Part shown: one piece after another, positions 1 through 7,598 of the stretch
How positions within the stretch are numbered: the stretch's first letter is position 1
Layout: every line of letters begins with the position of its first letter
DNA from: JBHJGS01 sp050331575
GTDB lineage: Bacteria; Pseudomonadota; Alphaproteobacteria; Sphingomonadales; Rhodothalassiaceae
DNA length: 13,975 nucleotides
Direction of reading: 5' to 3'
NCBI GenBank assembly: GCA_050331575.1
Contig: JBHJGS010000049.1
Span: 1 to 13,975 of the forward strand
The notes under the pieces: generated by a model
What the model was told of the DNA's origin: nothing
Seen by the model: the letters and a program-made list of their open reading frames with translations, nothing else
The model's database searches: none
Program-made: the position numbers and the translations under genes

Positions 1-1
1 G

Positions 2-2101
2 ACCCAGTTCTACAAGGTCGCGGTCGACGATGCCGAACCCTTCTATTACGTCTATGGCGGCACCCAGGACAATTCCACCCAGGGCGGCCCGTCGCGCACC
101 GACGATCTGAACGGCATCTTGAATTCCGACTGGTTCATCACCCTGTTCGCCGACGGCCACCAGCCGGCCACCGAGCCCGGCAATCCCGACATCATGTATT
201 CGGAATGGCAGGAGGGCAATCTGGTGCGCGTGGACCGGATCACCGGCGAGATCGTGCATATCCAGCCCCAGGCCAAGCCGGATGAGCCCGCCGAGCGGTT
301 CAACTGGGACGCGCCGATCTATGTCAGCCGGCACGACCCCAAGCGGATCTACTATGCCTCCCAGCGGCTGTGGCGGTCGGACAATCGCGGCGATGAGTGG
401 ACCGCGATCTCCGGCGATCTGACGCGGGACCAAAACCGCATGGAAATGCCGTTCATGGAGCGGCAATGGTCCTGGGATGCGCCGTGGGACATGTTTGCCA
501 TGTCGATGTACAACACCATCACCTCTATCGCGGAATCGCCGAAGAACGAGAGTCTGCTCTATGTCGGCACCGATGACGGCCTGATCCAGGTCACCGAGAA
601 TGGCGGCCAGGATTGGCGCCGCATCGAGGTGGGCGATTTGCCCGGCGTGCCGGACACCGCCTTCGTCAATGACATCAAGGCCGACCTGCATGACGAGAAC
701 ACCGTCTATGTCGCGCTGGACAACCATAAATATGGCGACTACGCCCCCTATCTCTTGAAGAGCACCGACCGCGGTCAAAGCTGGACCTCCCTGGCCGGTG
801 ATCTGCCGGACAAGCATCTGGTCTGGCGCGTGGTGCAGGACCATGAGGATCCGGCGCTTCTGTTCGCCGGCACCGAATTCGGCCTGTTCTTCTCCGTCGA
901 CGGGGGCGAGAGCTGGGTCGAGCTCAATGGCGGGGTGCCGACGATCTCATTCCGCGACCTGGCAATCCAGCGGCGCGAGAATGATCTGGTCGGCGCCAGT
1001 TTCGGCCGCGGCTTCTTCATTCTGGACGACTACGCCCCGCTGCGCGCCGTCGATGCCGAGGCGCTGCAGCAAGACGCGCTGTTGTTCGCGCCCAGCCGGC
1101 GGGCTTGGTGGTATATCCAGCAGCACAGGCTGGGCTTCCGCGAGGGTGCCTCGCAGGGCCATGCCTTCTACCGCGCGCCCAATCCGCCCTTCGGTGCGGT
1201 GTTCACCTATTATCTGAAGGAGGATCTGAAGACCCTGGAACAACAGCGCCAGGAGCGGGAAAAGCCGCTGATTGAAGAGCAGAAGGACGTCCCCTTCCCG
1301 GGCTTCGACGCCCTGGAAGCCGAGCACCGGGAGACCGAGCCGGAGATCTGGCTGGTCGTGCGCGATGCCGAGGGCAATGTCGTGCGCCGCGTCTCCGGGC
1401 CCACCACCAAGGGCTTCCACCGGGTCAATTGGGACTTGCGCAAGCCCTCGCAGATGGCGCTGGGCCGCAATCCGGACTGGCCGGCGACCGAGCCGGAGGG
1501 CTTTCTGGCCGCCCCGGGCGACTATAGCGTGGACTTGGTCAAGCGGGTGCGCGGTGAAACCACCACGCTAGCCGGTCCGGCGCGCTTCACGGTTGAGAAG
1601 CTGCGCGACGGCGCCCTGGAAGGCGCCACCCCAGAGGAGGTCACCGGCTTCTGGGGTCAGCTGGCCAAGCTGGAGCGCAGCATCACCGCCGCCTCCGCCG
1701 CGCTGGACGATCTTAACAAGAAGGCGGACCTGCTGAAGACGGCGCTGGCCCGATCGGAAAGCGCGCCCACGGAGCTGGACGATGACTGGCAGGCGATCCG
1801 CACCGAGATCTATGAGATCGAGGCGGCGCTGAACGGCAAGGCGACCATGAACGAGGTCGGCGAATGGCAGCCGAAGACCGTGGCGGGCCGGCTGTCTCAG
1901 GTCATGGTCGGCACCGCTCGCTCCACCTACGGACCGACGCCGAGCCATCGCGAAAGCTTCCAGACCGCTGTGGATGAGTTCGGCGCCTTGCGCGAGCGCA
2001 TCAACACCCTGATGCAGGAGACGATCCCGGCGCTGGAGGCCAAGCTGCTTGAGCATGATGCCCCCTGGGTGCCCGGCGCGCCGATCCCGGCAGAACAGTA
2101 A
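2..2101 (+). CDS. BNR/Asp-box beta-propeller protein (VPS10/sortilin-like, 'glycosyl hydrolase' type), 5' partial
   Basis: The frame is open from the left edge to TAA at 2099-2101 (699 residues seen), so the true start is upstream; the TTG at 119 is internal. Four Asp-box repeats (S/T-x-D/N-x-G-x-x-W) are visible: SDNRGDEW at 377-400, TENGGQDW at 593-616, STDRGQSW at 761-784 and SVDGGESW at 893-916. These mark the blades of a sialidase/sortilin-type propeller. After the propeller comes an FILDDYAPLR segment, then an Ig-like stretch (about 1340-1590) and a probably helical tail (about 1640-2060) rich in Glu, Leu and Ala. Family members are usually exported proteins of about 1,000 residues annotated as glycosyl hydrolases, although no catalytic activity follows from Asp boxes alone. 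No sialidase active-site set is recognisable in the part seen. Substrate and role are unknown. The gene converges on the HdeD-like gene across a hairpin. Confidence 0.85.
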   Translation, partial: TQFYKVAVDDAEPFYYVYGGTQDNSTQGGPSRTDDLNGILNSDWFITLFADGHQPATEPGNPDIMYSEWQEGNLVRVDRITGEIVHIQPQAKPDEPAERFNWDAPIYVSRHDPKRIYYASQRLWRSDNRGDEWTAISGDLTRDQNRMEMPFMERQWSWDAPWDMFAMSMYNTITSIAESPKNESLLYVGTDDGLIQVTENGGQDWRRIEVGDLPGVPDTAFVNDIKADLHDENTVYVALDNHKYGDYAPYLLKSTDRGQSWTSLAGDLPDKHLVWRVVQDHEDPALLFAGTEFGLFFSVDGGESWVELNGGVPTISFRDLAIQRRENDLVGASFGRGFFILDDYAPLRAVDAEALQQDALLFAPSRRAWWYIQQHRLGFREGASQGHAFYRAPNPPFGAVFTYYLKEDLKTLEQQRQEREKPLIEEQKDVPFPGFDALEAEHRETEPEIWLVVRDAEGNVVRRVSGPTTKGFHRVNWDLRKPSQMALGRNPDWPATEPEGFLAAPGDYSVDLVKRVRGETTTLAGPARFTVEKLRDGALEGATPEEVTGFWGQLAKLERSITAASAALDDLNKKADLLKTALARSESAPTELDDDWQAIRTEIYEIEAALNGKATMNEVGEWQPKTVAGRLSQVMVGTARSTYGPTPSHRESFQTAVDEFGALRERINTLMQETIPALEAKLLEHDAPWVPGAPIPAEQ

Positions 2102-2108
2102 AGCAATA

Positions 2109-2139
2109 CGCCCGGCGGCACAGCTTGTGTCGCCGGGCG
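2109..2139. terminator. Long hairpin between convergent genes, probable bidirectional terminator
   Basis: Arms 2109-2122 and 2126-2139 pair over 14 bp, with one G-T wobble (2118/2130) and a 3-nt loop. The hairpin starts 8 nt after the stop of the propeller gene and ends 12 nt from the stop of the convergent HdeD-like gene. Neither side has a clear T-tract, so termination efficiency is inferred from the stem alone. Confidence 0.65.
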
Positions 2140-2150
2140 ATCCGGAGCGC

Positions 2151-2768
2151 TTAAGCGGCTTCTTGTAGCGGCCGCCCCTCGCCGCGGCGGACCGCGCGCT
2201 TGGCTGCGGTGACCAACGCAATCAGGGCTGCACCGTAGAGCATCAGATCAATGCCGACCAGCAGGCCCAGCACCCAAAAGGCGCTGCTGGGTAGGCCGGC
2301 CCAAATCAGAAATCCCAACAGCAAGGAGGCCAGGCCGCCAGCGATCATCCAGCCCCACCCGCCAGCGGGCCGCGCTCGAAACGCGAAGATCAATTTCATC
2401 AGGCCGGACACGATGAAATAGGCGGCCAGGAACAAGGTCAGGGCGACGACGCCGCTGAGCGGAAAGGCCAACAAGATGGCGCCTGCGGCCAGTCCGACCA
2501 AGCCGATGAAAAAGCCCCAGGCAATTCGGCTGGCGCGGCGGGCGCGAAACGCGGTGACGCACTGGATAATGCCGGCGGCGGCAAATAACGCGCCGACCAT
2601 CAAGCTGGCGGCCAAACTGGCGGCGAACGGCAACAAGATTGCCACCACGCCAATCAGGATCGACAGACCTCCGGCAATCCAGAAAAAGCTCTTGTGTTCG
2701 AGGATCTCGCGCGCTGCCAGGTCTGGAACGGGTGCCTGTGCTGCAAGGGTGTCGGTTGCATCGGCCAT
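2151..2768 (-). CDS. HdeD-like (DUF308) acid/stress-resistance membrane protein
   Basis: The protein has 205 residues. A short soluble N-terminus (about 28 residues) is followed by six hydrophobic segments in three pairs, separated by short Arg-rich loops (FRARRASR, FRARPAGG) and ending in a basic tail. This is the layout of the HdeD/DUF308 family: inner-membrane proteins linked to acid resistance in enterobacteria, with unproven molecular mechanism. The ATG is preceded on the minus strand by GGAGGGG at good spacing. The gene is divergent from the baeRF gene. The gap between them holds an EcfG-type promoter facing this gene (GGAAC, 17 nt, CGTT), about 45 nt before the ATG, so induction by the general stress response is likely. 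Family assignment is by fold layout and sequence character; the exact role is inference. Confidence 0.85.
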   Translation of the reverse strand: MADATDTLAAQAPVPDLAAREILEHKSFFWIAGGLSILIGVVAILLPFAASLAASLMVGALFAAAGIIQCVTAFRARRASRIAWGFFIGLVGLAAGAILLAFPLSGVVALTLFLAAYFIVSGLMKLIFAFRARPAGGWGWMIAGGLASLLLGFLIWAGLPSSAFWVLGLLVGIDLMLYGAALIALVTAAKRAVRRGEGRPLQEAA

Positions 2769-2813
2769 CGTCGTGCCCCTCCAAGTGATGTCGAAAACAA
2801 AGCTATCCGGGGC

Positions 2814-2839
2814 AACGGCGCGTGCTCAGGGGCGGTTCC
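2814..2839 (-). promoter_or_regulatory. EcfG-type (general stress response) promoter for the HdeD-like gene
   Basis: On the minus strand the -35 GGAAC (2839-2835) is followed by 17 nt and the -10 CGTT (2817-2814). This matches the alphaproteobacterial EcfG consensus GGAAC-N16/17-CGTT exactly. Predicted transcription would start near 2808, giving a leader of about 40 nt. A second minus-strand match with a 16-nt spacer lies at 2866-2842, because the plus-strand promoter is itself nearly palindromic. Confidence 0.7.
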
Positions 2840-2864
2840 GGAACGCCCGGCGCACCGGGGCGTT
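2840..2864 (+). promoter_or_regulatory. EcfG-type (general stress response) promoter for the baeRF-exchanger pair
   Basis: The -35 GGAAC (2840-2844), a 16-nt spacer and the -10 CGTT (2861-2864) match the EcfG consensus exactly. The predicted start near 2871 leaves a leader of about 35 nt before the ATG at 2906. Its -35 box directly abuts the -35 box of the minus-strand promoter, forming the palindrome GTTCCGGAAC at 2835-2844. Confidence 0.75.
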
Positions 2865-2905
2865 CCCGTCCGGGGACTGTGTATAAAGGAAAGGACAAGC
2901 CGCTT

Positions 2906-4063
2906 ATGATCTCCCGGGATGCGTTGACCGATTTGGCCAAAGAAGCCGAGGCTCTCGCGGTGTCGCTCTATCTCACATTCAGGACCGAACCGGATCGCGC
3001 CCACGAAAATGCCGTGCGCCTGCGCAATATGGTGCGAGACGCGGAGGGCTTGGCCGAGGAGCACAGCGAGGAAGCGCGTGACTTGGTGGATCGGGTGCGC
3101 AACGAGTTGGAAGGGCTGGACTTGCCGCGCCAGCCCGGCACCCGCGGTCTCGGCCTTTTCTGTACCGCACATGGTGGCTGCCGCATCGTCGCCTTGCCGA
3201 TGGATCCCGGCGATAAGGCGGTGATCGATCGGGGGTTTCATCTGCACCCGCTGCTGCCCTTGTTCAACGATCAGGGACGCTTTTTCGTGGTTGCGGTGGA
3301 GCGGGCCTGCCCGCGCCTGATCCAGGCGGACCGGTTCGGCGCAGAGGTGGTGGAAAGCCCCGCCATGCAGGACAGTTTCGACAAGATCCGTGGCCTAACC
3401 GAATTGCAAGCCGATATTGGCTTCCACCCGGCCGGCAATGCCCCCAGCCCGGCCGAAGGCGGTGGTGCGCCACCGAATGTGATGCATGCCTTGGGAGACA
3501 GCCCGGCCGATTATGAGCAGACGCAGCTGGATGAATATGTCCACGGCATCGCCCAGGCCGTCGACAAGGAATTGAGTGGCCGGCACGATCCGCTGGTGGT
3601 GGCGGGCGACCCCAATCTGGTGGGCATGTACCGCAAGCACAGCCGTTACGCCCATCTGGCCGATGACGCACTGATCCATGCGACGGACGATCTGGATGCC
3701 GATACGCTGGCGGATCTGTCCCGCGACAAGGTCGACCAGCTTTTGCGTCGGCCGCGCGAAAATGCGGTGTCGCAGGTCGCCGAACGCGTCGGCCGCGGCG
3801 ACAAAGAGGTCGCCTTGCATTTCGAGACGATCCTGGCCGCTGCCAAGGAAGGCCGGGTCGATACGCTGGTGATCGCGGAAGATCAGACCTTGCCGGCCCG
3901 CTTGGCGGAGCAGCGGGATGCCCCGGACCTGACCGGCCGGCCCGTCGCAGATCTAAGTGACGAGATGCTGCGGGAGACGGTGCTGCATGGCGGTGCGGTC
4001 TTCTGTGTCGGCGCCGATGCGCTGCCGAAGCAAGCCCCCGCTGCCGCGCTGCTGCGCTACTGA
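2906..4063 (+). CDS. Bacterial archaeo-eukaryotic release factor-like protein (baeRF family, probably family 3)
   Basis: The protein has 385 residues from the ATG at 2906. This start is preferred over the GTG at 2822 because the GTG lies upstream of the predicted promoter elements, and AAAGGAAAGGA sits 10 nt before the ATG. An N-terminal helical region is followed by an eRF1 domain-2-like (RNase H-like) segment around FFVVAVERACPRLI (residues about 130-145). The C-terminal L7Ae-like domain contains TLVIAEDQ and GGAVFCVGADALP and ends in ALLRY. No GGQ catalytic tripeptide and no NIKS-type stop-codon module is present. That fits the baeRF group, proposed from comparative genomics to act on ribosomes in rescue or stress rather than in normal termination. 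The gene is 21 nt upstream of the exchanger and behind an EcfG promoter. Family is fairly sure; subfamily number and ribosome action are inference. Confidence 0.75.
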   Translation: MISRDALTDLAKEAEALAVSLYLTFRTEPDRAHENAVRLRNMVRDAEGLAEEHSEEARDLVDRVRNELEGLDLPRQPGTRGLGLFCTAHGGCRIVALPMDPGDKAVIDRGFHLHPLLPLFNDQGRFFVVAVERACPRLIQADRFGAEVVESPAMQDSFDKIRGLTELQADIGFHPAGNAPSPAEGGGAPPNVMHALGDSPADYEQTQLDEYVHGIAQAVDKELSGRHDPLVVAGDPNLVGMYRKHSRYAHLADDALIHATDDLDADTLADLSRDKVDQLLRRPRENAVSQVAERVGRGDKEVALHFETILAAAKEGRVDTLVIAEDQTLPARLAEQRDAPDLTGRPVADLSDEMLRETVLHGGAVFCVGADALPKQAPAAALLRY

Positions 4064-4084
4064 TCATCAGCGCTTGTTCCTGCC

Positions 4085-5122
4085 ATGATTGATTTCACTG
4101 CCTTATCGCTGCCGGTGCTGATCGGCGCGTTCCTCGCGCTGGCGGCGGTCGTCTTGTGGGCCGGCACGCGCCTGGCACGGCTGGCCGACCGCCTGGCCGA
4201 CCTGACCGGCTGGGGCGAGGCGATCACCGGCGCGATCTTCCTGGGTGCCATCACCTCGGCCGCCGGCTCGGTCACCTCCGTTGCCGCCGCGGCCAAGGGC
4301 CACCCGGACCTGGCGATCTCCAACGCCATCGGCGGTATTGCCGCCCAGACGGTGTTTCTGGTGCCGGCCGATCTGGCCTATCGTCGCGCCAATCTGGAGC
4401 ATGCCGCCGCGTCACTGTCCAACATGATCAGCGGCGCGGTGCTGATGGTGCTGTTGACCCTGTTGCTGATCGCCGCGGTGTTGCCGGAGGTGACGCTGTT
4501 CGCCATTCATCCGATCACGCCGCTGCTGCTGATCACTTACATCCTCGGCATGGTGGTCAGTGACAATGCCAAGAAGGCGCCGATGTGGGGGCCGCAGCAG
4601 ACCCGCGACACGGCGGAGGATGTCCCCGACGAGCCCAAGGGCGATCGGCGCACGGTTTTCAAACTGTTCGGCCTTGTCATCCTACTGGGCCTCTTGGTCG
4701 GTCTGGCGGGCTATTTCATCGCCGAGACCGGCCTGGCGATTGCCGAAAAGACCGACATCCGCAAGGGCGTGGTCGGCGCCTTGATGACCTCGGTCTCCAC
4801 GTCCACGCCGGAACTGGTGACGACGCTGGCGGCGGTGCGCCGCGGCGCGCTGACCCTTGCGATCGGCGGCATTCTCGGCGGCAATGCCTTCGATGTGCTA
4901 TTCTCCGCCTTCTCCGACATCGCCTATCGCGATGGGTCGATCTATCATGCCATGGAACCCGATCAGCTGTTCTTGATCCAGCTGTCGATCCTGATGACCG
5001 CGGTGCTGCTTATGGGCCTGCTGCAACGCGAGCGCCACGGCCCGGCCAATATCGGCTTTGAAAGCATCGCCCTGGTCGGCCTGTACGCCGGCGGCGTGGC
5101 GCTGCTGGTCTGGGCGTTTTGA
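4085..5122 (+). CDS. CaCA-superfamily sodium/calcium exchanger-like protein
   Basis: The protein has 345 residues and about ten hydrophobic segments in two homologous halves, separated by a polar loop (about 158-190). The alpha-2 repeat is classical (STSTPELVTT, residues 238-247, then GGILGGNAFD). The alpha-1 repeat (TSAAGSVTS, 57-65) is recognisable, but its usual Pro-Glu is Ala-Gly: Gly61 replaces the ion-coordinating Glu. The later GSN of alpha-1 reads GGI. The family exchanges Na+ or H+ against Ca2+ or other cations across the inner membrane. The loss predicts altered stoichiometry or selectivity, or a lineage-specific subfamily. No clear Shine-Dalgarno lies before the ATG, and the 21-nt gap after the baeRF stop suggests co-transcription from the EcfG promoter. 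Family is confident; the transported ion is unknown. Confidence 0.82.
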   Translation: MIDFTALSLPVLIGAFLALAAVVLWAGTRLARLADRLADLTGWGEAITGAIFLGAITSAAGSVTSVAAAAKGHPDLAISNAIGGIAAQTVFLVPADLAYRRANLEHAAASLSNMISGAVLMVLLTLLLIAAVLPEVTLFAIHPITPLLLITYILGMVVSDNAKKAPMWGPQQTRDTAEDVPDEPKGDRRTVFKLFGLVILLGLLVGLAGYFIAETGLAIAEKTDIRKGVVGALMTSVSTSTPELVTTLAAVRRGALTLAIGGILGGNAFDVLFSAFSDIAYRDGSIYHAMEPDQLFLIQLSILMTAVLLMGLLQRERHGPANIGFESIALVGLYAGGVALLVWAF

Positions 5123-5130
5123 GGAGCCGG

Positions 5131-5146
5131 CGGCTGCGGCCAGCCG
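5131..5146. terminator. Short hairpin between convergent exchanger and lysS genes
   Basis: Six base pairs (CGGCTG/CAGCCG) close a 4-nt CGGC loop, 8 nt after the exchanger stop and 13 nt beyond the lysS stop. The stem is GC-rich but short and has no T-tract, so it is only a possible shared terminator. Confidence 0.3.
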
Positions 5147-5159
5147 GCAAGCGCGGCAA

Positions 5160-6770
5160 TTAGGCTTGGGCGTCTGCCTTTGATGGGCCGAGCGCCTCGC
5201 CGGCAAGGACCTGGGCGATCAGGCGGCGGCTTTGCTCAATGCCGTAAAGCGCGATGAAGCCGCCCATGCGCGGGCCTTGCGGCTGGCCCAGCAGAATCTG
5301 GTAAAGCGCCTGAAACCATGCGCGCAGATTGTCGAAGCCTGCGGCCTTGCCGGCCTCGAACACCTCATGCTGGATCGTTTCGGCATCGGCATCATCGGGC
5401 AGGCCGGCCAGGCGCGCGTCCAGATCCGCCAGGCCTTGATGTTCCTGATCGTTAGGCAGCCGGAACGATTTCGTCGGTGCGACAAAGTCCCGATAATAGG
5501 CCAGCGCATAGCCCATCAGACGGTCCAGTTCGGGATGATTGGCGGCGTCGGCCCCGGGCACGTAGCGCGACACGAAGCCCCACAATTGCTGCTTGGTCTC
5601 GGCATGGGCGGCACTGACCAGATTGAGCAGCAGCGCAAAGCTGATCGGCATATCCGGCTGCGGCGGGCGGCCATGATGGATATGCCAAGCGGGGTTCTGT
5701 AGCTGCTGCTCAGGCGCCTGCTCGGGATATTTCGCCAGATGGGTGTAATATTCGTCCACCGTCTTGGGGATGATGTCGAAATACAGCTTCTTGGCCTTGC
5801 GCGGGGACTGGAACATGTACAGCGCCAGGCTCTCCTCGCTCGCATAGGTCAGCCATTCCTCAATGGTCAGGCCATTGCCCTTGGACTTGGAGATCTTCTC
5901 GCCCTTCTCGTCTAGGAACAGCTCGTAGGAGAAGCCCTCCGGCGGCGCCCCTCCGAGAATGCGGCGGATCTGCGCGCTCAGCTTGACCGATTCGATCAGG
6001 TCCTTTCCGGCCATCTCATAATCGACATCGAGCGCATCCCAGCGCATCGCCCAGTCCACCTTCCACTGGCATTTTACGTGCCCGCCGGTGACCGGCACGG
6101 TGAAGTCGCTGCCATCCTCGTCTTCGAAGGTGACGGTGCCGGCGGCGACATCCTTGTGCTTCAGCGGCACCTGCAAGACTTTGCCGGTGCTGGGGCTGAT
6201 CGGCAGGAACGGGCAGTAGGTTCGGCGCCGCTCCGGGCCCAGGGTTGGCAAGATCACCGCGATCACCGCGTCATAATGCGCCAGGATTTTTTGCAGCGTC
6301 GCGTCCATGCGGCCGGAGCGGTAACAATCGGTCGCCGAATAGAAGTCATAGTCGAAGCCGAAGCGGTCAAGAAACGCCTGCAGCCGGGCATTGTTGTGCG
6401 CACCGAAACTGTCATGCGTGCCGAACGGATCGGGCACGCCGGTCAGCGGCTTGCCCAGATGGGCGGCCATGACATCCTGGTTCGGCACATTGGTCGGCAC
6501 CTTGCGCAGCCCGTCCATATCGTCGGAGAAACAGACCAGCTTGGTGGGCACGCCGGGCGCCAGGATCTGGAAGGCATGGCGGACCATGGACGTGCGCGCG
6601 ACCTCGCCGAATGTGCCGATATGCGGCAGGCCAGACGGGCCGTAGCCCGTCTCGAACAAGACAAAACCTTTGTCGCCCAGACCCGATCGTTCCACGCGCT
6701 CCACCAATTTGCGGGCTTCCTCCAACGGCCAGGCGCGGGCGGTTCGAGCGGCGTCGGCAAAATCGGTCAT
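5160..6770 (-). CDS. lysS: Lysyl-tRNA synthetase, class I (LysRS1)
   Basis: The enzyme charges tRNA-Lys with lysine in the cytoplasm. The class I Rossmann core is clear: GPSGLPHIGT (residues 45-53) carries the HIGH-type motif, and EKISKSKGN (291-299) the KMSKS motif. VKCQWKVDWAMRW and DYEMAGKDL, typical of LysRS1, lie between them. A helical anticodon-binding region follows. I choose the ATG at 6770 (536 residues) because GGAG lies 9 nt upstream; a GTG at 6788 would add MPETPQ but has no ribosome-binding site. LysRS1 is the archaeal-type enzyme, also standard in many alphaproteobacteria, and unrelated to the class II LysRS of most bacteria. The gene stands alone, separated from the upstream minus-strand gene by a large hairpin. 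Confidence 0.96.
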   Translation of the reverse strand: MTDFADAARTARAWPLEEARKLVERVERSGLGDKGFVLFETGYGPSGLPHIGTFGEVARTSMVRHAFQILAPGVPTKLVCFSDDMDGLRKVPTNVPNQDVMAAHLGKPLTGVPDPFGTHDSFGAHNNARLQAFLDRFGFDYDFYSATDCYRSGRMDATLQKILAHYDAVIAVILPTLGPERRRTYCPFLPISPSTGKVLQVPLKHKDVAAGTVTFEDEDGSDFTVPVTGGHVKCQWKVDWAMRWDALDVDYEMAGKDLIESVKLSAQIRRILGGAPPEGFSYELFLDEKGEKISKSKGNGLTIEEWLTYASEESLALYMFQSPRKAKKLYFDIIPKTVDEYYTHLAKYPEQAPEQQLQNPAWHIHHGRPPQPDMPISFALLLNLVSAAHAETKQQLWGFVSRYVPGADAANHPELDRLMGYALAYYRDFVAPTKSFRLPNDQEHQGLADLDARLAGLPDDADAETIQHEVFEAGKAAGFDNLRAWFQALYQILLGQPQGPRMGGFIALYGIEQSRRLIAQVLAGEALGPSKADAQA

Positions 6771-6856
6771 CTGCGGCGTCTCCGGCACGGGGCAAAATCA
6801 GCGGCGACGCTTAGGCGCTTTCTCACGGCAGGTCCAGACTGCCTCAAGCCGGCGGG

Positions 6857-6902
6857 CTAGGGCCTTATCCGATCAATTGTGATTGATCGGATGTTGCCCT
6901 AG
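6857..6902 (-). terminator. 46-nt interrupted hairpin after the peptidoglycan-binding gene
   Basis: Two nested perfect inverted repeats are present. The inner arms 6867-6877 and 6882-6892 (11 bp) enclose the loop TGTG. The outer arms 6857-6863 and 6896-6902 (CTAGGGC/GCCCTAG, 7 bp) are separated from the inner stem by 3-nt internal loops. The outer right arm contains the TAG stop (6901-6899) of the minus-strand gene, so the stem would form at its 3' end. No T-tract follows. It is probably a terminator or 3'-end stabiliser; a protein-binding palindrome is the alternative. Confidence 0.5.
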
Positions 6903-7522
6903 TCCTGCTGGTCTTGGGGTTGGGCCTCGCGCGCGGGATCGACGACGAGGACCGATTGGAGTGTGTTCAGATCGGGGATGCCGGTCACCTCAATGCCGCG
7001 GGCCTGCTGATAGGCCTCCAAAGCCCGTTTGGTGGCCGGACCATAGAGGCCGTCGGCCGACCCGATCAGATAGCCTTCTTCGATCAGATGTTCCTGAACG
7101 CGCTGCAAAACCGCTTTGTAGATGGGCAATTGGCCCTCTTCATGGGGCACCTGAACCACGTCGGAGCGTTCGGCAAGCCGCGTGGGCGCAAAGCTGCGCG
7201 CCAGTTTCAGGGCGGCGGAATGGAATGGCTCTTCAGGGTTTTGGGTACAATAATTGCGCATCAGCGCAACCAGATAGGCCGGCGGCTGCCACGGCACGAT
7301 GTCGAAGGTCTTCTCCTCGAACAAATTGATGCCGGACATAAAGCCATTCAGCCAGCCGACAAACAGCACGGCCTCCTGCTTATTGTCGTTCAGGCTTTGG
7401 ATGAAGATCTCACACTTAGCCTGACCGGAGCCCTTGATCGCGGCGTTTCCTTCCGCGTCGCGCGCTTGAACGGCAGGCATGCCGGCGGTCAGAACCGCCA
7501 GCGAAAACATAAGGCTCCGCAT
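6899..7522 (-). CDS. Secreted peptidoglycan-binding-domain protein with Rap1a/Tai-like N-terminal domain
   Basis: The protein has 207 residues. A signal peptide (residues 1-20, ending VQA) predicts export to the periplasm. The C-terminal part (about 138-192) is a PG_binding_1 repeat: RVQEHLIEEGYLIGSADGLY then GPATKRALEAYQ, with the usual D-G-x-x-G-P-A-T core, which in this family binds peptidoglycan. The N-terminal domain (about 30-112) has Cys37 and Cys92, a GWLNGFMSG segment and an NPEEPFHSAALKLA helix. It resembles the small periplasmic Rap1a/Tai-type fold, but that is a resemblance only. AAGGAG sits 7 nt before the ATG. No lytic catalytic domain is present. The gene is followed by a long hairpin and then by lysS in the same direction. 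The molecular role is unknown. Confidence 0.75.
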   Translation of the reverse strand: MRSLMFSLAVLTAGMPAVQARDAEGNAAIKGSGQAKCEIFIQSLNDNKQEAVLFVGWLNGFMSGINLFEEKTFDIVPWQPPAYLVALMRNYCTQNPEEPFHSAALKLARSFAPTRLAERSDVVQVPHEEGQLPIYKAVLQRVQEHLIEEGYLIGSADGLYGPATKRALEAYQQARGIEVTGIPDLNTLQSVLVVDPAREAQPQDQQD

Positions 7523-7598
7523 AAGACGGCTCCTTCACAACAAAATGGAAGACAGAATTGTCCGATCAGTGACCAGGGAAGCTGCAACCTAGCCCGGC

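Noticed and set aside
1568..2221. Minus-strand frame across the end of the propeller gene
   Set aside because: It overlaps the real propeller C-terminus, the hairpin and the end of the HdeD-like gene, and shows no domain.
2822..2905. GTG start at 2822 for the baeRF protein
   Set aside because: The extra 28 residues would be encoded upstream of and across the predicted EcfG promoter, and they are Gly/Pro/Arg-rich; the ATG at 2906 has a purine-rich ribosome-binding site.
3264..4067. 267-codon minus-strand frame opposite the baeRF gene
   Set aside because: Its translation is low-complexity Arg/Pro/Ala-rich, typical of an antisense shadow in GC-rich DNA.
6771..6788. GTG start at 6788 for lysS
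   Set aside because: It would place the GGAG ribosome-binding site inside the coding sequence; the ATG at 6770 uses it at normal spacing.
6078..6860. 260-codon plus-strand frame opposite lysS
   Set aside because: It is antisense to the LysRS catalytic core with HIGT and KISKS motifs and has no domain or ribosome-binding site of its own.
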